A stretch of DNA of 64,000 nt from the NCBI RefSeq assembly GCF_001625085.1, contig NZ_BDAW01000052.1, positions 1 through 64,000 of the forward strand. The letters are read 5' to 3'. Position 1 is the stretch's first letter, and every line of letters starts with the position of its first letter. The notes beneath the pieces are model-generated. The model was not told the origin of the DNA. It worked only from the letters and a program-made list of their open reading frames with translations, and did not search any database. Source of the DNA: Nocardia acidivorans NBRC 108247. Lineage in GTDB: Bacteria; Actinomycetota; Actinomycetes; Mycobacteriales; Mycobacteriaceae. The translations under genes were made by a program, and so were the position numbers. This document shows, in pieces, positions 25,535 to 34,230 of this stretch.

Positions 25535-26494
25535 TCAGCGGGTGGTGGCGAGGGTGAACGGCGCGGTGCGGACGGTATCGCCGTGCTTGAAATCCAGGAA
25601 GAGCCGGTAGGTGCCGGGACCCGGGACGGCGGTGTGGAAGGTGATGTCCGGGCCGGGGGCGGTGACGCCGTCGCCGGGCTCGCCATTGGGGTGCACGTGC
25701 ACGTAGGCCAGATCACCCGCGCGCAGGATCACCAGGTGACCGAAGGCGGCGAGGTACGGCTGGAGATCGGTGACCGGGTCGCCGTCCTTGCGCACGGTGA
25801 GGGTGAGCAGGCGGCCTTCGCCGGGGACCAGATCGCCGTCGAGGGTGATCTGGTAGCCGTCGACCTCGGCGGTGCGCGCGGCTTCCGGGGTGGGCCGCGG
25901 CGCGTACTCGCCCGCGACGGCGAAGTCGGCCCCGAGGGTGATGGTCTTGCCCAGCGCGGTCGGCGCGATATCGGTGAAGGCCCGATATGCCCCCGCCGCA
26001 GGCAGATTCAGGCGTACGGCCCAGGTACCGTCTGCCGCCAGCTCGGGGTGCACATGCCAGAACCCGGTCAGCTCCCGCTGCACCACGATCAGGTGCAGGT
26101 CGCGGTCGTGCAGCGGCGTGTACTCGGTCACCGGCTCGCCCTCGGGTCCGAGAATCCGGAACCGGAACTCGAATTCGCCTGCGGTCAGGATGGTTTCGGC
26201 CAGCTCGAGGGTGTAGCCGTCCTGGCTGATCTGCAATCCGCCCGGCAGTCCGCCGCCGTGCCCGGCGTGCGCGTCATGCCCGGCGTGGGCACCGTGGCCC
26301 GCGTGGGCACCGTGGCCCGCGTGCGCATCCTGGGTCGCGGCCGCGTCATGAGCAGCGTGATCGGCATGGGCCGCGTGGGCGGCGTGATCGCCGTGCGCGC
26401 CGTGCTCGGCATGCTCCGGCTGCGCGTGGTGTCCGGCGTGGGGGTCGTGTGCCGCGTGGGCGGTGTGATCTGCTGTATGCGCGTGGGTGGTCAT
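25535..26494 (-). CDS. His-rich metal-binding protein, probably copper-responsive
   Basis: 319-residue protein. The first about 85 residues are an extreme His/Ala/Gly/Asp tract with HAGHGAHAGH-type repeats and almost no other residues, an evident metal-binding tail. The remaining 230 residues form two beta-rich domains (HLIVVQRELTGFWHVHPEL and LVILRAGDLAYVHVHPNG are parallel motifs, so the domains are a tandem duplication). There is no signal peptide. ATG 26494. The promoter contains a CsoR-type copper operator, which supports a role in copper sequestration or resistance. The gene stands alone, without an adjacent P-type ATPase or csoR in the window. Confidence 0.75.
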   Translation of the reverse strand: MTTHAHTADHTAHAAHDPHAGHHAQPEHAEHGAHGDHAAHAAHADHAAHDAAATQDAHAGHGAHAGHGAHAGHDAHAGHGGGLPGGLQISQDGYTLELAETILTAGEFEFRFRILGPEGEPVTEYTPLHDRDLHLIVVQRELTGFWHVHPELAADGTWAVRLNLPAAGAYRAFTDIAPTALGKTITLGADFAVAGEYAPRPTPEAARTAEVDGYQITLDGDLVPGEGRLLTLTVRKDGDPVTDLQPYLAAFGHLVILRAGDLAYVHVHPNGEPGDGVTAPGPDITFHTAVPGPGTYRLFLDFKHGDTVRTAPFTLATTR

Positions 26495-26541
26495 TTTCTC
26501 GGCCCCTCTCAACCGTTTTCGATCTTCCGTACGGATGAGAG

Positions 26542-26569
26542 TTAATACCCCTAGGGGGTATGCAGGCAA
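26542..26569 (-). promoter_or_regulatory. Promoter with embedded CsoR/RicR-type copper operator
   Basis: On the minus strand TTGCCT (26569-26564) and TATTAA (26547-26542) form -35 and -10 boxes 16 bases apart. Between and over them lies the palindrome ATACCCCCTAGGGGTAT (26561-26545). This TACCCC...GGGGTA pattern is the known signature of CsoR/RicR copper sensors. The -10 box is about 48 bases from the ATG of the His-rich protein. Confidence 0.75.
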
Positions 26570-26653
26570 GGGTTACGAGAGTGAGGTGGATCACTCCCGA
26601 TCCGCGGGCACCCACTTGACCTGAACATTGGTTGAGGTATCAGGATATCGATC

Positions 26654-27103
26654 ATGAGTACCGCAGCCACGACCGCACCGGTCATCGAGGACGCCAGCGT
26701 CGATCACACCGCGGATATAGCCGCCATCACCCGGGTGATCGCGAACGCGCAGCAGGCGTTCAATACCAACGATCCGAACCTGATGGCCGCCGATTTCGCC
26801 GCGAACGCCAGCGCGGGCAATGCGGTCGGCATGGTGCTGCGCGGCGCGGAGGCGGTACGCGCGGCCTCCGAGGCCGGGCTCGCCGGATTCCTGAAGGATC
26901 AGTTCGTCCGCTACGACATCACCGACATCACCTTCCCACGCCCCGATATGGCGTTGGTGCACAAGGTGGCTCGCGAAACCACGGCCACCGGCGAACTGCT
27001 GGACCAGGACCCGGCCATGGTCGCGCTGTACGTCCTGCTGAAGGAGAACGGCCGCTGGTGGACGATCGCCCGGCACAACACCCCGATCCCTCGCGCCTCC
27101 TGA
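26654..27103 (+). CDS. SgcJ/EcaC family NTF2-like protein
   Basis: 149-residue protein of the SnoaL/NTF2-like fold, SgcJ/EcaC group. ITRVIANAQQAFNTNDPNLM forms the first helix, then FAANASAGNAVGMVLRGAEAV, and the final sheet ALYVLLKENGRWWTIARHNTP with the typical W-x-I-A-R-H-N-T-P ending. These small proteins bind hydrophobic ligands or catalyse isomerisations; the role here is unknown. ATG 26654 starts about 160 bases from the divergent His-rich gene and could be influenced by the same copper promoter region. Confidence 0.8.
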   Translation: MSTAATTAPVIEDASVDHTADIAAITRVIANAQQAFNTNDPNLMAADFAANASAGNAVGMVLRGAEAVRAASEAGLAGFLKDQFVRYDITDITFPRPDMALVHKVARETTATGELLDQDPAMVALYVLLKENGRWWTIARHNTPIPRAS

Positions 27104-27114
27104 CGGCGCGAGTC

Positions 27115-27155
27115 GCACCCCGCCGAGTTCGTACACCCACTCCTCGGCGGGGTGC
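27115..27155. terminator. Bidirectional terminator between SgcJ-like and hrpB genes
   Basis: Perfect 13-base arms, GCACCCCGCCGAG at 27115-27127 and its complement at 27143-27155, with a 15-base loop between two convergent stops. Confidence 0.8.
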
Positions 27156-27164
27156 GCTGTGCGT

Positions 27165-29819
27165 TCAGTCCCGGGGTATGCGCCGGGCGGTGCCGCGATG
27201 CGGTGGAACGGTGGTGGGGTCTTCCGGCCAGGCGTGTTTGGGGTAGCGGCCGCGGAGTTCGGCGCGGACCTGGGGCCAGCCGGTGCGCCAGAAGGAGGCC
27301 AGGTCGGCGGTGACGGCGATGGGGCGCTGTGCGGGCGAGAGCAGGTGCAGCAGAAGGGATGTGTGCCCGTCGGCCAGGCGCGGGAGGTCGGCCCAGCCGA
27401 AGATCTCCTGGACCTTCACCGCCAGTACGGGAACATCGCCGGAGTAGTCGATGCGCACGCGGCTGCCGGAGGGGACCTCCAGGCGTTCGGGGGCGAGTTC
27501 GTCCAAGCGAGCGGCTTCGGGCCAGGGCAGTAGGCGGCGCAGGGCTTGACCGGCATCGACGCGTTCGAGGTCGGCGCGGCGGTTGGCGGTGGCGAGTTCC
27601 GGGCCGAGCCAACTGTCCGGATCCTCCAGTAGCGCTTCATCATTCACGGCGGGCCAGGGTGCGCCGAGGGTGCGGTGCAGGAAGGCCAGGCGCCGGCGCA
27701 GTGCGACCGCGTCGGCATTCCAGCGCAGCAGGCCGGGTCCGACCGCGGCCAGGCCGCGGCGTAGCGCCCGCTCCACCAGTGACCGGTCCGGATTGCGTAA
27801 AGGCTTCTCCGACAGCAGGATCGCGCCCAGTCGCCGCACCCGCCGGGCCACCACGTCGCCGTCGATCCAGTCGACCTCGTCGGCGGTCACCACCAGATCC
27901 GGGGCGGCCTGGCGGGCGAGGTCCTCATCGGCGATGGCGGCCAGGCGAATTCGCCCCTCGGAGCGACCCGGATCCCGCGATGCCCCGGCCACCGCGAGCC
28001 ACTCCGCCTCCCCCACACCGGAACCCGGCGGCAGGGATACGGCGGTGCCACCGGCCATCAGATAGCTCGACGATCCCGGCCCGCGCTGTCGCGCCAATCG
28101 CTCGGGATAGGCCAGTGCGGCAACAAGAGCCAAGTCACCTGAGGCCCGGGGCATGGATACGCCCGCGCGCGGCGGGGATCCGGCGGTCGCCGCGCCGCGA
28201 TCTCCCCCGCCCGTTCTCGATTCGCGGGTCGACCCGGCTTCGGCGCTCTCGACCAGGCGGGTCAGGCGATCGACCTCGCGTTTCCAGCGCTGAGGTGGAT
28301 CGGCGCGCAGGGTGCGGATACCGGAGACCAGGTTCACCGTGGCGATGACGGTGTCGTCGTCGAGCAGCGCCACCACCTCGGCGGCGGATCGGGCTCCGAC
28401 CGCTGCCGCACCGTCGAGCAGCGCACGGGCGAGGCGGGGGTGCAGGCCGAGGGCTGCCATGCGGCGGCCACGGTCGGTGACGGTGCCGTCGGCTTCCTCG
28501 GCTCCCAAGGCGCGCAATACCTCTCGCCCCGCGGCGAGAGCTCCCGGGGGCGGGGGATCCCACCAGCCGAGCCCCTGACCGTCGGCGGTCCCCCAGCAGG
28601 ACAGTTCCAGCGCGAGACGGGTGAGATCGGCGGTGCGGATCTCCGGCTCCGGATAGGCGGGCAGCGTCGCGTGCTCGTACTCGGGCCAGCAGCGCCAGGC
28701 CCAACCGGGCGCCTCACGCCCGGCGCGGCCCGCGCGCTGCTCGGCGACAGCGGCCGAAACACGTACTGTCGCAAGCCCGGAGAGCCCCCGCCGATGATCG
28801 ACGCGGGGTACTCGGGCCAACCCGGAATCCACGACCGCACGCACACCCGGCACCGTGAGGCTGGATTCCGCTACGGCGGTGGACAATACGACCCGCCGCC
28901 GTGCCCCCTGGCGCAGCGCCGCATCCTGCGCCGCACCGGACAGCCTGCCGTGCAACGGCATAACGTCGACCTCGGCCAGCCCGGAGAGCTGCGCCGCCAC
29001 CCGGCGTATCTCGGCCGCACCCGGCAGAAAAACCAGCACATCCCCCTCGGACCCGGCCAGCGCCGACCGCGTCACCCGAGCGACGTGCGCCTCCACCCGC
29101 TCCTTGGGCAGCGCCGAAACATACTCCATCTCAACGGGATACGCCCGCCCATGCACCTCCAATACGGGCGCGCGACTCGCGGCTCCGATCAACTCCCGTG
29201 CCGCGCTTGCGCCACGACGCGACTCGGGTGCCGAAACAGCATCACCAACCGACTCGGATGTCGGGCGCGCGCGACCCGCCGATTCGGATTCCGGTCCCGC
29301 GCCACCCAGGAGTGCGGCCAGCCGATCGGCCGCGACGGTGGCGGAGGTGGCCAGGACTCGCAAGTCTGGGCGGAGCCCGGCGCGCGCGTCCAGGAGCAGG
29401 GCCAGCAGCAGGTCGGCATCCAGGTGCCGCTCATGGCATTCATCGAGCACCACCACATCGACCCCGGCCAGTTCCGGATCATTCTGTAGGCGGCGCACCA
29501 ATAGTCCGGAGGTGACGACCTCCACGCGAGTACCCGCCCCCACCTTCCGATCCCCGCGCACCGAATACCCGACGGTCGCTCCGACCGACTCCCCGAGCAG
29601 CGCCGCCATCCGCCCCGCCGCCGCGCGCGCCGCCAGCCTTCGCGGTTCGGCGACCACCACCCGACCACTCACCCCGGCGGCCAGCGCCAAGGGAACGAGC
29701 GTCGTCTTACCGGTCCCGGGCGGGGCGACCAACACCGCGGTCCCCCGCGCGGCAAGGGTCTCCACGACCTCATCCAGCACGGCCCGCACGGGCAGATCAG
29801 GCAGTTCAGGCAGTTTCAT
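27165..29819 (-). CDS. hrpB: ATP-dependent helicase HrpB
   Basis: 884-residue DEAH-type RNA helicase. Walker A is APPGTGKTT (about residue 32), motif Ia AEPRRLAARAAA, Walker B VVVLDECHERH (a DECH variant as in HrpB), motif III ATSATVAADRLA, motif V RVVLSTAVAESSLTVPGV and motif VI EQRAGRAGREAPG. The C-terminal half contains the HrpB-specific domain ending WPEDPTTVPPHRGTARR. ATG 29819 (MKLPELPDLPV). The gene stands alone between a terminator and a lipoprotein gene. Its physiological role in actinobacteria is unclear. Confidence 0.92.
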   Translation of the reverse strand: MKLPELPDLPVRAVLDEVVETLAARGTAVLVAPPGTGKTTLVPLALAAGVSGRVVVAEPRRLAARAAAGRMAALLGESVGATVGYSVRGDRKVGAGTRVEVVTSGLLVRRLQNDPELAGVDVVVLDECHERHLDADLLLALLLDARAGLRPDLRVLATSATVAADRLAALLGGAGPESESAGRARPTSESVGDAVSAPESRRGASAARELIGAASRAPVLEVHGRAYPVEMEYVSALPKERVEAHVARVTRSALAGSEGDVLVFLPGAAEIRRVAAQLSGLAEVDVMPLHGRLSGAAQDAALRQGARRRVVLSTAVAESSLTVPGVRAVVDSGLARVPRVDHRRGLSGLATVRVSAAVAEQRAGRAGREAPGWAWRCWPEYEHATLPAYPEPEIRTADLTRLALELSCWGTADGQGLGWWDPPPPGALAAGREVLRALGAEEADGTVTDRGRRMAALGLHPRLARALLDGAAAVGARSAAEVVALLDDDTVIATVNLVSGIRTLRADPPQRWKREVDRLTRLVESAEAGSTRESRTGGGDRGAATAGSPPRAGVSMPRASGDLALVAALAYPERLARQRGPGSSSYLMAGGTAVSLPPGSGVGEAEWLAVAGASRDPGRSEGRIRLAAIADEDLARQAAPDLVVTADEVDWIDGDVVARRVRRLGAILLSEKPLRNPDRSLVERALRRGLAAVGPGLLRWNADAVALRRRLAFLHRTLGAPWPAVNDEALLEDPDSWLGPELATANRRADLERVDAGQALRRLLPWPEAARLDELAPERLEVPSGSRVRIDYSGDVPVLAVKVQEIFGWADLPRLADGHTSLLLHLLSPAQRPIAVTADLASFWRTGWPQVRAELRGRYPKHAWPEDPTTVPPHRGTARRIPRD

Positions 29820-30041
29820 TGCCGACCAGTCTGCCTGCCCCACCCTCCCGTCCGACCACCTACCTCAGCTCGCCTGGGCTGCGGCTGACCCCAGCCGTGT
29901 AGGTCAGGACCGCGAGAGCCGATCTCAGCTCGGCCGTACTCGTACCGGGGCGGCCGGCTCAGCTCGGCCACCCGACTCGAACCTACGGCCGACTCGCCGC
30001 TCGCAGACCCAGCTCGGTGGGCGGCCCGGAACGTCCGGCGA

Positions 30042-30671
30042 TCAGAAGAGTTGTTGCCGGTCTGCGGCGATGAAGAAGCCGTGGCCGCCGGAGTCGCAGC
30101 GGACTCCGGCTTGGGTGGAGGTGCAGGCGACGCCGCGGACGATGAGGGTTTGGCCGTATTCGAGGACCTTGCCGCCGCCCTTGTTGTTCCCGGGGGTGAC
30201 CGGGCCCAGCGGCGAACCGACGAATACGCCCTGGTTGAGGCAGAGGAACTCGGCTTTCGAGCCGGTGATATCGGCCGCTACGGCACGGTTGGCACGGGTG
30301 CCGCAGTCGGGGAGTTCGGCGGGCACCACCGAGACGTGTTCGAGTTGGCAGCCGGTGCCGAAGGTGCCCTCATTGACGAAGCCGCACATGATGTTTCCGG
30401 TGGGCGACTGGAAGTAGTACTTATCGCCCTGTTGGAAGTCGCGCGCGTCCACATTCGCGGCATCGCGGCCGGGGTTCGTGGTGGCCGGGGCGGCGACGGT
30501 GCTCGGCGAGCCGGGCCCGTTGCCGCCGCCCGGCGCCGGATCACCGTCCGCCGGGGCGGTCGCCGGTGCGCTCGCGCCGGGTGATCCCCCGGTGACGACG
30601 GAGCCGTCACCGCATCCGGCGATCCCGCCGATCGCCGCGACGGCCGCGAACGCCACAACCCATGCCTTCAT
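30042..30671 (-). CDS. Lipoprotein of unknown function
   Basis: 209-residue lipoprotein with lipobox IGGIAGC (cysteine about residue 20), then a Pro/Ala/Gly-rich linker of about 50 residues and a compact domain with six cysteines (IMCGFV, TGCQLEH, PDCGTR, EFLCLNQG, VACTST, VRCDSGGHGFFIA). This pattern suggests three disulphides and is shared by many nocardial and mycobacterial exported proteins of unknown function. ATG 30671 has GGGAG seven bases upstream. The function cannot be inferred. Confidence 0.75.
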   Translation of the reverse strand: MKAWVVAFAAVAAIGGIAGCGDGSVVTGGSPGASAPATAPADGDPAPGGGNGPGSPSTVAAPATTNPGRDAANVDARDFQQGDKYYFQSPTGNIMCGFVNEGTFGTGCQLEHVSVVPAELPDCGTRANRAVAADITGSKAEFLCLNQGVFVGSPLGPVTPGNNKGGGKVLEYGQTLIVRGVACTSTQAGVRCDSGGHGFFIAADRQQLF

Positions 30672-30759
30672 GTGTTTCTCCCGATTCGAATTCACCCCGA
30701 GCCATCAAGAGAATCGAGCGGGAGCGCAGAGACGTTAACCGTGCGCACGATCTCCGAGG

Positions 30760-31581
30760 TCACCAGGCGAAGATACCGGGCACCGTCTCGTGCAACGGTG
30801 CGGCTCCATCGATGTTTCGCGGTGTCAGACTGAATATTTCGATATCCCGCCAGGGATGCGCCCAGCGCAGCGAATCCATCTGGAAGACGATCTCCTCACC
30901 GCATTCGGGTTCGCGAACGATCACGGTGTCGTCGTAGTACGCGTGCGTGGGCATCGCGGTCTCCCACATCCGGTCGAAATGCGGATTGGCTTGGCAGGCT
31001 TGGCGAATCGCGGCGATCTCGGCTTCGGGGACGATCCCCAGCGAGTTCTCCTTCAGAATGTAGATCAGCCGGTGCACGATGGACTCCCAGTTGACCAGCA
31101 CCTCACGCGCCCGCGGGTCGGTCATCATCTGCACGATCACATTGAGCGGCCGGTCGGGGGTGGCCAATGCCGGATCGAGCCATGGAAACATCTCCACCGC
31201 ACGATGATTCGCCCCGAGCACGTAATACTCCGGAACCCGGTGCAGGAACGCCGGTCCCGGCAGGTGATTCATCAGATTGAGTTCGGCGGCGGTCACCGTC
31301 TCCAGCTGTCCGGCCGCGACGGTGAGGTCCTCCCCCATCACCATGGACCACACCTTGCGCCGCTTGTAGCGCGGCAATTCCAGTGCGGTACACCAGGATC
31401 GGATGGCCGCGACGGTGGGCACCCGCTGCCCGTTCTCATACTTCTCGAAACCCGAACTGGACATGAACAGCAGTGCCGCGACCTGCGCCTGCGTCAGTCC
31501 GAGTTCGAGCCGCTGGCGCTGCATATAGCTGCCCAGCATCTTGTGTTCGCTGCCGTGGTTCTCGGCCGGAACGGCGCGCAT
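30760..31581 (-). CDS. XRE-type regulator with MmyB-like ligand domain
   Basis: 273-residue regulator. An N-terminal XRE helix-turn-helix (about 20-75: GLTQAQVAALLFMSSSGFEKYENGQRVP) is followed by an MmyB-type sensor domain (about 100-260) with the characteristic PAFLHRVPEYYVLGANHRAVEMF start and a C-terminal IEIFSLTP. Relatives bind fatty-acid-like ligands through a PAS-like fold. AGGGAG lies five bases before ATG 31581. It follows the 31612-32235 gene by 30 bases and is probably in one operon with it. A second regulator of the same type is at 43486-44232. Confidence 0.82.
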   Translation of the reverse strand: MRAVPAENHGSEHKMLGSYMQRQRLELGLTQAQVAALLFMSSSGFEKYENGQRVPTVAAIRSWCTALELPRYKRRKVWSMVMGEDLTVAAGQLETVTAAELNLMNHLPGPAFLHRVPEYYVLGANHRAVEMFPWLDPALATPDRPLNVIVQMMTDPRAREVLVNWESIVHRLIYILKENSLGIVPEAEIAAIRQACQANPHFDRMWETAMPTHAYYDDTVIVREPECGEEIVFQMDSLRWAHPWRDIEIFSLTPRNIDGAAPLHETVPGIFAW

Positions 31582-31611
31582 GGTGCTCCCTGCTCTTCGA
31601 TCCAAGTTCGT

Positions 31612-32235
31612 TCAAATGCTCTGGCGCGCACTGATACACGCGTCGGCGTCGAGGTCGGCGGCCAATTGCATGACCAGGTCGGCGGTGGCCGCCAGGCGCA
31701 GGGCATCGACGTCGGGGGTGGGTACCCGCAGCGCTTCGCGGACCGCCGAGCGGATGAGCAGGGCGGCCTCGACCAGGGTGTCGGCATGGGTGGCCAGGCG
31801 CAGCCGGGAGATCTCGCGGGAGCCTTCGACGGTATTGTGCCGGCGCGGAACGACTCGCACGATGCGCTCGGCCAGCGTCTCGGCGCGAATGAGCAGATCG
31901 GTGAGATCGCCCCAGACCCGCCGCCGCCGTTCGGGCGCGGTCGGCTCGGCCGGGCAGATCTGATCGGATTCGCGCACGATCCGCCGGGCCAGCGCCAGGA
32001 AGTCCTCTATCTCGCGCATGCGCTCGGTGCCCGGCAACTCATCGGCCAGGGTCGGGTCCATCTCCCAGACGCCGCTCACGGTGCGACTGTGCCGCAGCAG
32101 CCCGCCGAGCAGGTCGATCACCCGAAAGAGTTCTCCCGCAACGGGTCCCACTGTAAGCCGGATCGCCATGCGCCGCTCGACGGCGATACACAACGCCGCA
32201 CAGTCCCGCTGTGTGCCGGATGCGCCCGCCGTCAT
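31612..32235 (-). CDS. Helical hypothetical protein upstream of the MmyB-type regulator
   Basis: 207-residue, all-helical, Arg/Leu/Ala-rich protein I do not recognise. There is no membrane segment or signal. Repeated patterns such as RIVRESDQI, RAETLAERIVRVV and RLAATADLVMQLAADLDAD suggest a four-helix bundle. ATG 32235 is the first credible start; an ATG at 32169 is an alternative, and neither has a strong Shine-Dalgarno. Its close spacing to the MmyB-type regulator suggests a shared transcript. Confidence 0.55.
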   Translation of the reverse strand: MTAGASGTQRDCAALCIAVERRMAIRLTVGPVAGELFRVIDLLGGLLRHSRTVSGVWEMDPTLADELPGTERMREIEDFLALARRIVRESDQICPAEPTAPERRRRVWGDLTDLLIRAETLAERIVRVVPRRHNTVEGSREISRLRLATHADTLVEAALLIRSAVREALRVPTPDVDALRLAATADLVMQLAADLDADACISARQSI

Positions 32236-32661
32236 GGGCGAAAGCGTGGCAGACCGGGATTCACGGTGACCAAAGGCTGGCACCGCCACAAGCGCGATAC
32301 CCCTTAAGTGCGCGCCAAGTGGACCCGCACTGAATCACCGGCCGATTCGATTGTGCGGCACTCCGGGCCGCCGCACACCGGCGCGCACCCACCCAGCCTG
32401 GGTGAGTGTGCGCGTGACCAGGGTCACCGTGAAATCTCAGCGTCTGGAAAGCCGCTGGTGAGCCTGTGAATCAGCGCACGCATAACCGAACCGGCGGCCG
32501 AAAACCAGAGGATTTGTGTCGGTGCCGACCGGAATACTGACGCCCGACCGATGAGTTGAGCGTCTCGTTCCCGTCTGTTCTCGTGTGGCGCCGGGAAGCG
32601 GGAGTCGAAGACTCAGCGTCGGGCCACCCATCGTTCACGCTCACATCCCCGGAGGTACCCG
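32236..32661. promoter_or_regulatory. Divergent intergenic region with hairpins
   Basis: About 425 bases between a minus-strand hypothetical gene and a plus-strand exporter. No gene is seen. It contains the palindrome CACCCAG-C-CTGGGTG (32390-32404) flanked by pairing GCGCGCAC / GTGCGCG arms (about 32381-32415), and the perfect palindrome GTGACCAGGGTCAC-type site at 32414-32427. These are candidate operators or a leader hairpin for the exporter. Confidence 0.4.
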
Positions 32662-34149
32662 ATGCACGCCGATATATCCGCACCCGCGGGAGCGCAGGCT
32701 TCCACGGGAGGGCGGACACCGACGGTCATCCGGCTGCTGGTGCTCGCGACCTTCGTGGTGATTCTGAACGAAACCATCATGATCAACGCCATTCCGCGCC
32801 TGATGACGGACCTGAAGGTCGGTGAGCGCTCGGCACAGTGGGTCTCCACCGCTTTCATGCTCACCATGGCCGCGGTCATTCCGGCCACCGGCTGGTTCCT
32901 GCAGCGGGTCACCACCCGCCGCGCCTACGCCATCGCGATGGGCGTCTTCCTCTTCGGCACAGCGCTGTCGTCGGTCGCGCCGACCTTCGCGGTTCTGCTG
33001 GTGGGCCGGGTCATTCAGGCCGGCGGCACCGCGATCATGATGCCGCTGCTGATGACCACCCTCATGACGGTGGTGCCGGAGCAGGATCGCGGTCGCGTGA
33101 TGGGCAATGTGACGCTGGCGATCTCGGTCGCGCCCGCCATGGGTCCGGTCATCTCCGGTCTGGTGCTGCAGATCGCGTCCTGGCGCTGGCTGTTCCTGCT
33201 GGTGCTGCCGATCGCGGGTGTGGTCACCTGGCTGGGTCTGCGCCGACTGGAGAACATCGGTGAACCGCAGGCCGGCGCCATCGACGTGTCCAGTATGGCC
33301 TTCGCCGCGCTCGGCTTCGGCAGTCTGGTGTACGGCTTGAGCAAATTCGGCAATGGCAATGTGGCGGCCCCGGCGCTGATCATCGCCGCCGGTGTGGCGC
33401 TGATCGCGATCTTCGCCTGGCGGCAGATTCGCCTGCAGCGCACCGGAACCCCGCTGCTGGATCTGCGCATCCTGCTGGCCCCGACCTACTCCAAGTCGCT
33501 GGTTCTCATGGCGGTCGCCTTCCTGGCCATGATGGGCTCGATGATCCTGCTGCCGCTGTACCTGCAGAACCTGCGCGGGCTGAGCCCGCTGCAGACCGGT
33601 CTGCTGGTCATGCCCGGCGGCCTGGCCATGGGACTGCTCGGCCCCACCGTCGGCAAGATCTTCGACCGCTTCGGCGGACGCGTGCTGGTCATTCCGGCCT
33701 CGGTCGGAATCACCGCGGCCCTGGCCGGTTTCACCCAGATCTCGCTGACCATGCCGTACTGGCAGCTGCTGGGTCTGCACATCCTGCTGATGGCCTCGCT
33801 GGCCGCGGCGTTCACCCCGGTCTTCACCCTCGGCCTGGGCGCGCTCCCCATGCACCTCTACTCGCATGGCAGCTCGATGCTCGGCACCCTGCAGCAGGTG
33901 GCCGCGGCCTTCGGCACCGCCCTGGTCGTGACGGTCATGTCCTCGCGCGCCACCTCCCTGCTGGACTCGGGCACCCCGGCGCTGGACGCCCACCTGGGCG
34001 GTATGCGCCTGGCCTTCGCGGTCTCCGCGGCCCTGTCCCTCCTGGTCATCGTGATGGCGGTGCTGCTGCCCAATCGCGCCCCGGCCATGGAGCACGCGGT
34101 CTCGATGGACGAACTCGAAGACGCCACACCACAATTGGTCAAGGATTGA
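32662..34149 (+). CDS. MFS drug exporter, DHA2 family
   Basis: 495-residue exporter with about 14 membrane helices. Signatures include VVILNETIMINAIPRLMTDL in helix 1 (the DHA2 'LDxTxVNVALP' position carrying NET instead), GWFLQRVTTRRAY (motif A variant) and GVVTWLGLRRL. A Shine-Dalgarno GGAGGT stands five bases before ATG 32662. The C-terminal about 20 residues are acidic and cytosolic. It is a different subgroup from the exporter at 9271. Substrate unknown. Confidence 0.87.
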   Translation: MHADISAPAGAQASTGGRTPTVIRLLVLATFVVILNETIMINAIPRLMTDLKVGERSAQWVSTAFMLTMAAVIPATGWFLQRVTTRRAYAIAMGVFLFGTALSSVAPTFAVLLVGRVIQAGGTAIMMPLLMTTLMTVVPEQDRGRVMGNVTLAISVAPAMGPVISGLVLQIASWRWLFLLVLPIAGVVTWLGLRRLENIGEPQAGAIDVSSMAFAALGFGSLVYGLSKFGNGNVAAPALIIAAGVALIAIFAWRQIRLQRTGTPLLDLRILLAPTYSKSLVLMAVAFLAMMGSMILLPLYLQNLRGLSPLQTGLLVMPGGLAMGLLGPTVGKIFDRFGGRVLVIPASVGITAALAGFTQISLTMPYWQLLGLHILLMASLAAAFTPVFTLGLGALPMHLYSHGSSMLGTLQQVAAAFGTALVVTVMSSRATSLLDSGTPALDAHLGGMRLAFAVSAALSLLVIVMAVLLPNRAPAMEHAVSMDELEDATPQLVKD

Positions 34150-34169
34150 GTTTCCGGTAATACCCGTAT

Positions 34170-34209
34170 GACAGTGCGGGCGCATCCGAAAGGGTGCGCC
34201 CGCACTGTC
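34170..34209. terminator. Bidirectional terminator with GAAA tetraloop
   Basis: An 18-base arm GACAGTGCGGGCGCATCC (34170-34187) pairs with 34192-34209 with one mismatch around a GAAA loop, between the convergent exporter and LuxR-type genes. Confidence 0.88.
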
Positions 34210-34230
34210 CTATGTACAGCCCGGTCCGGA

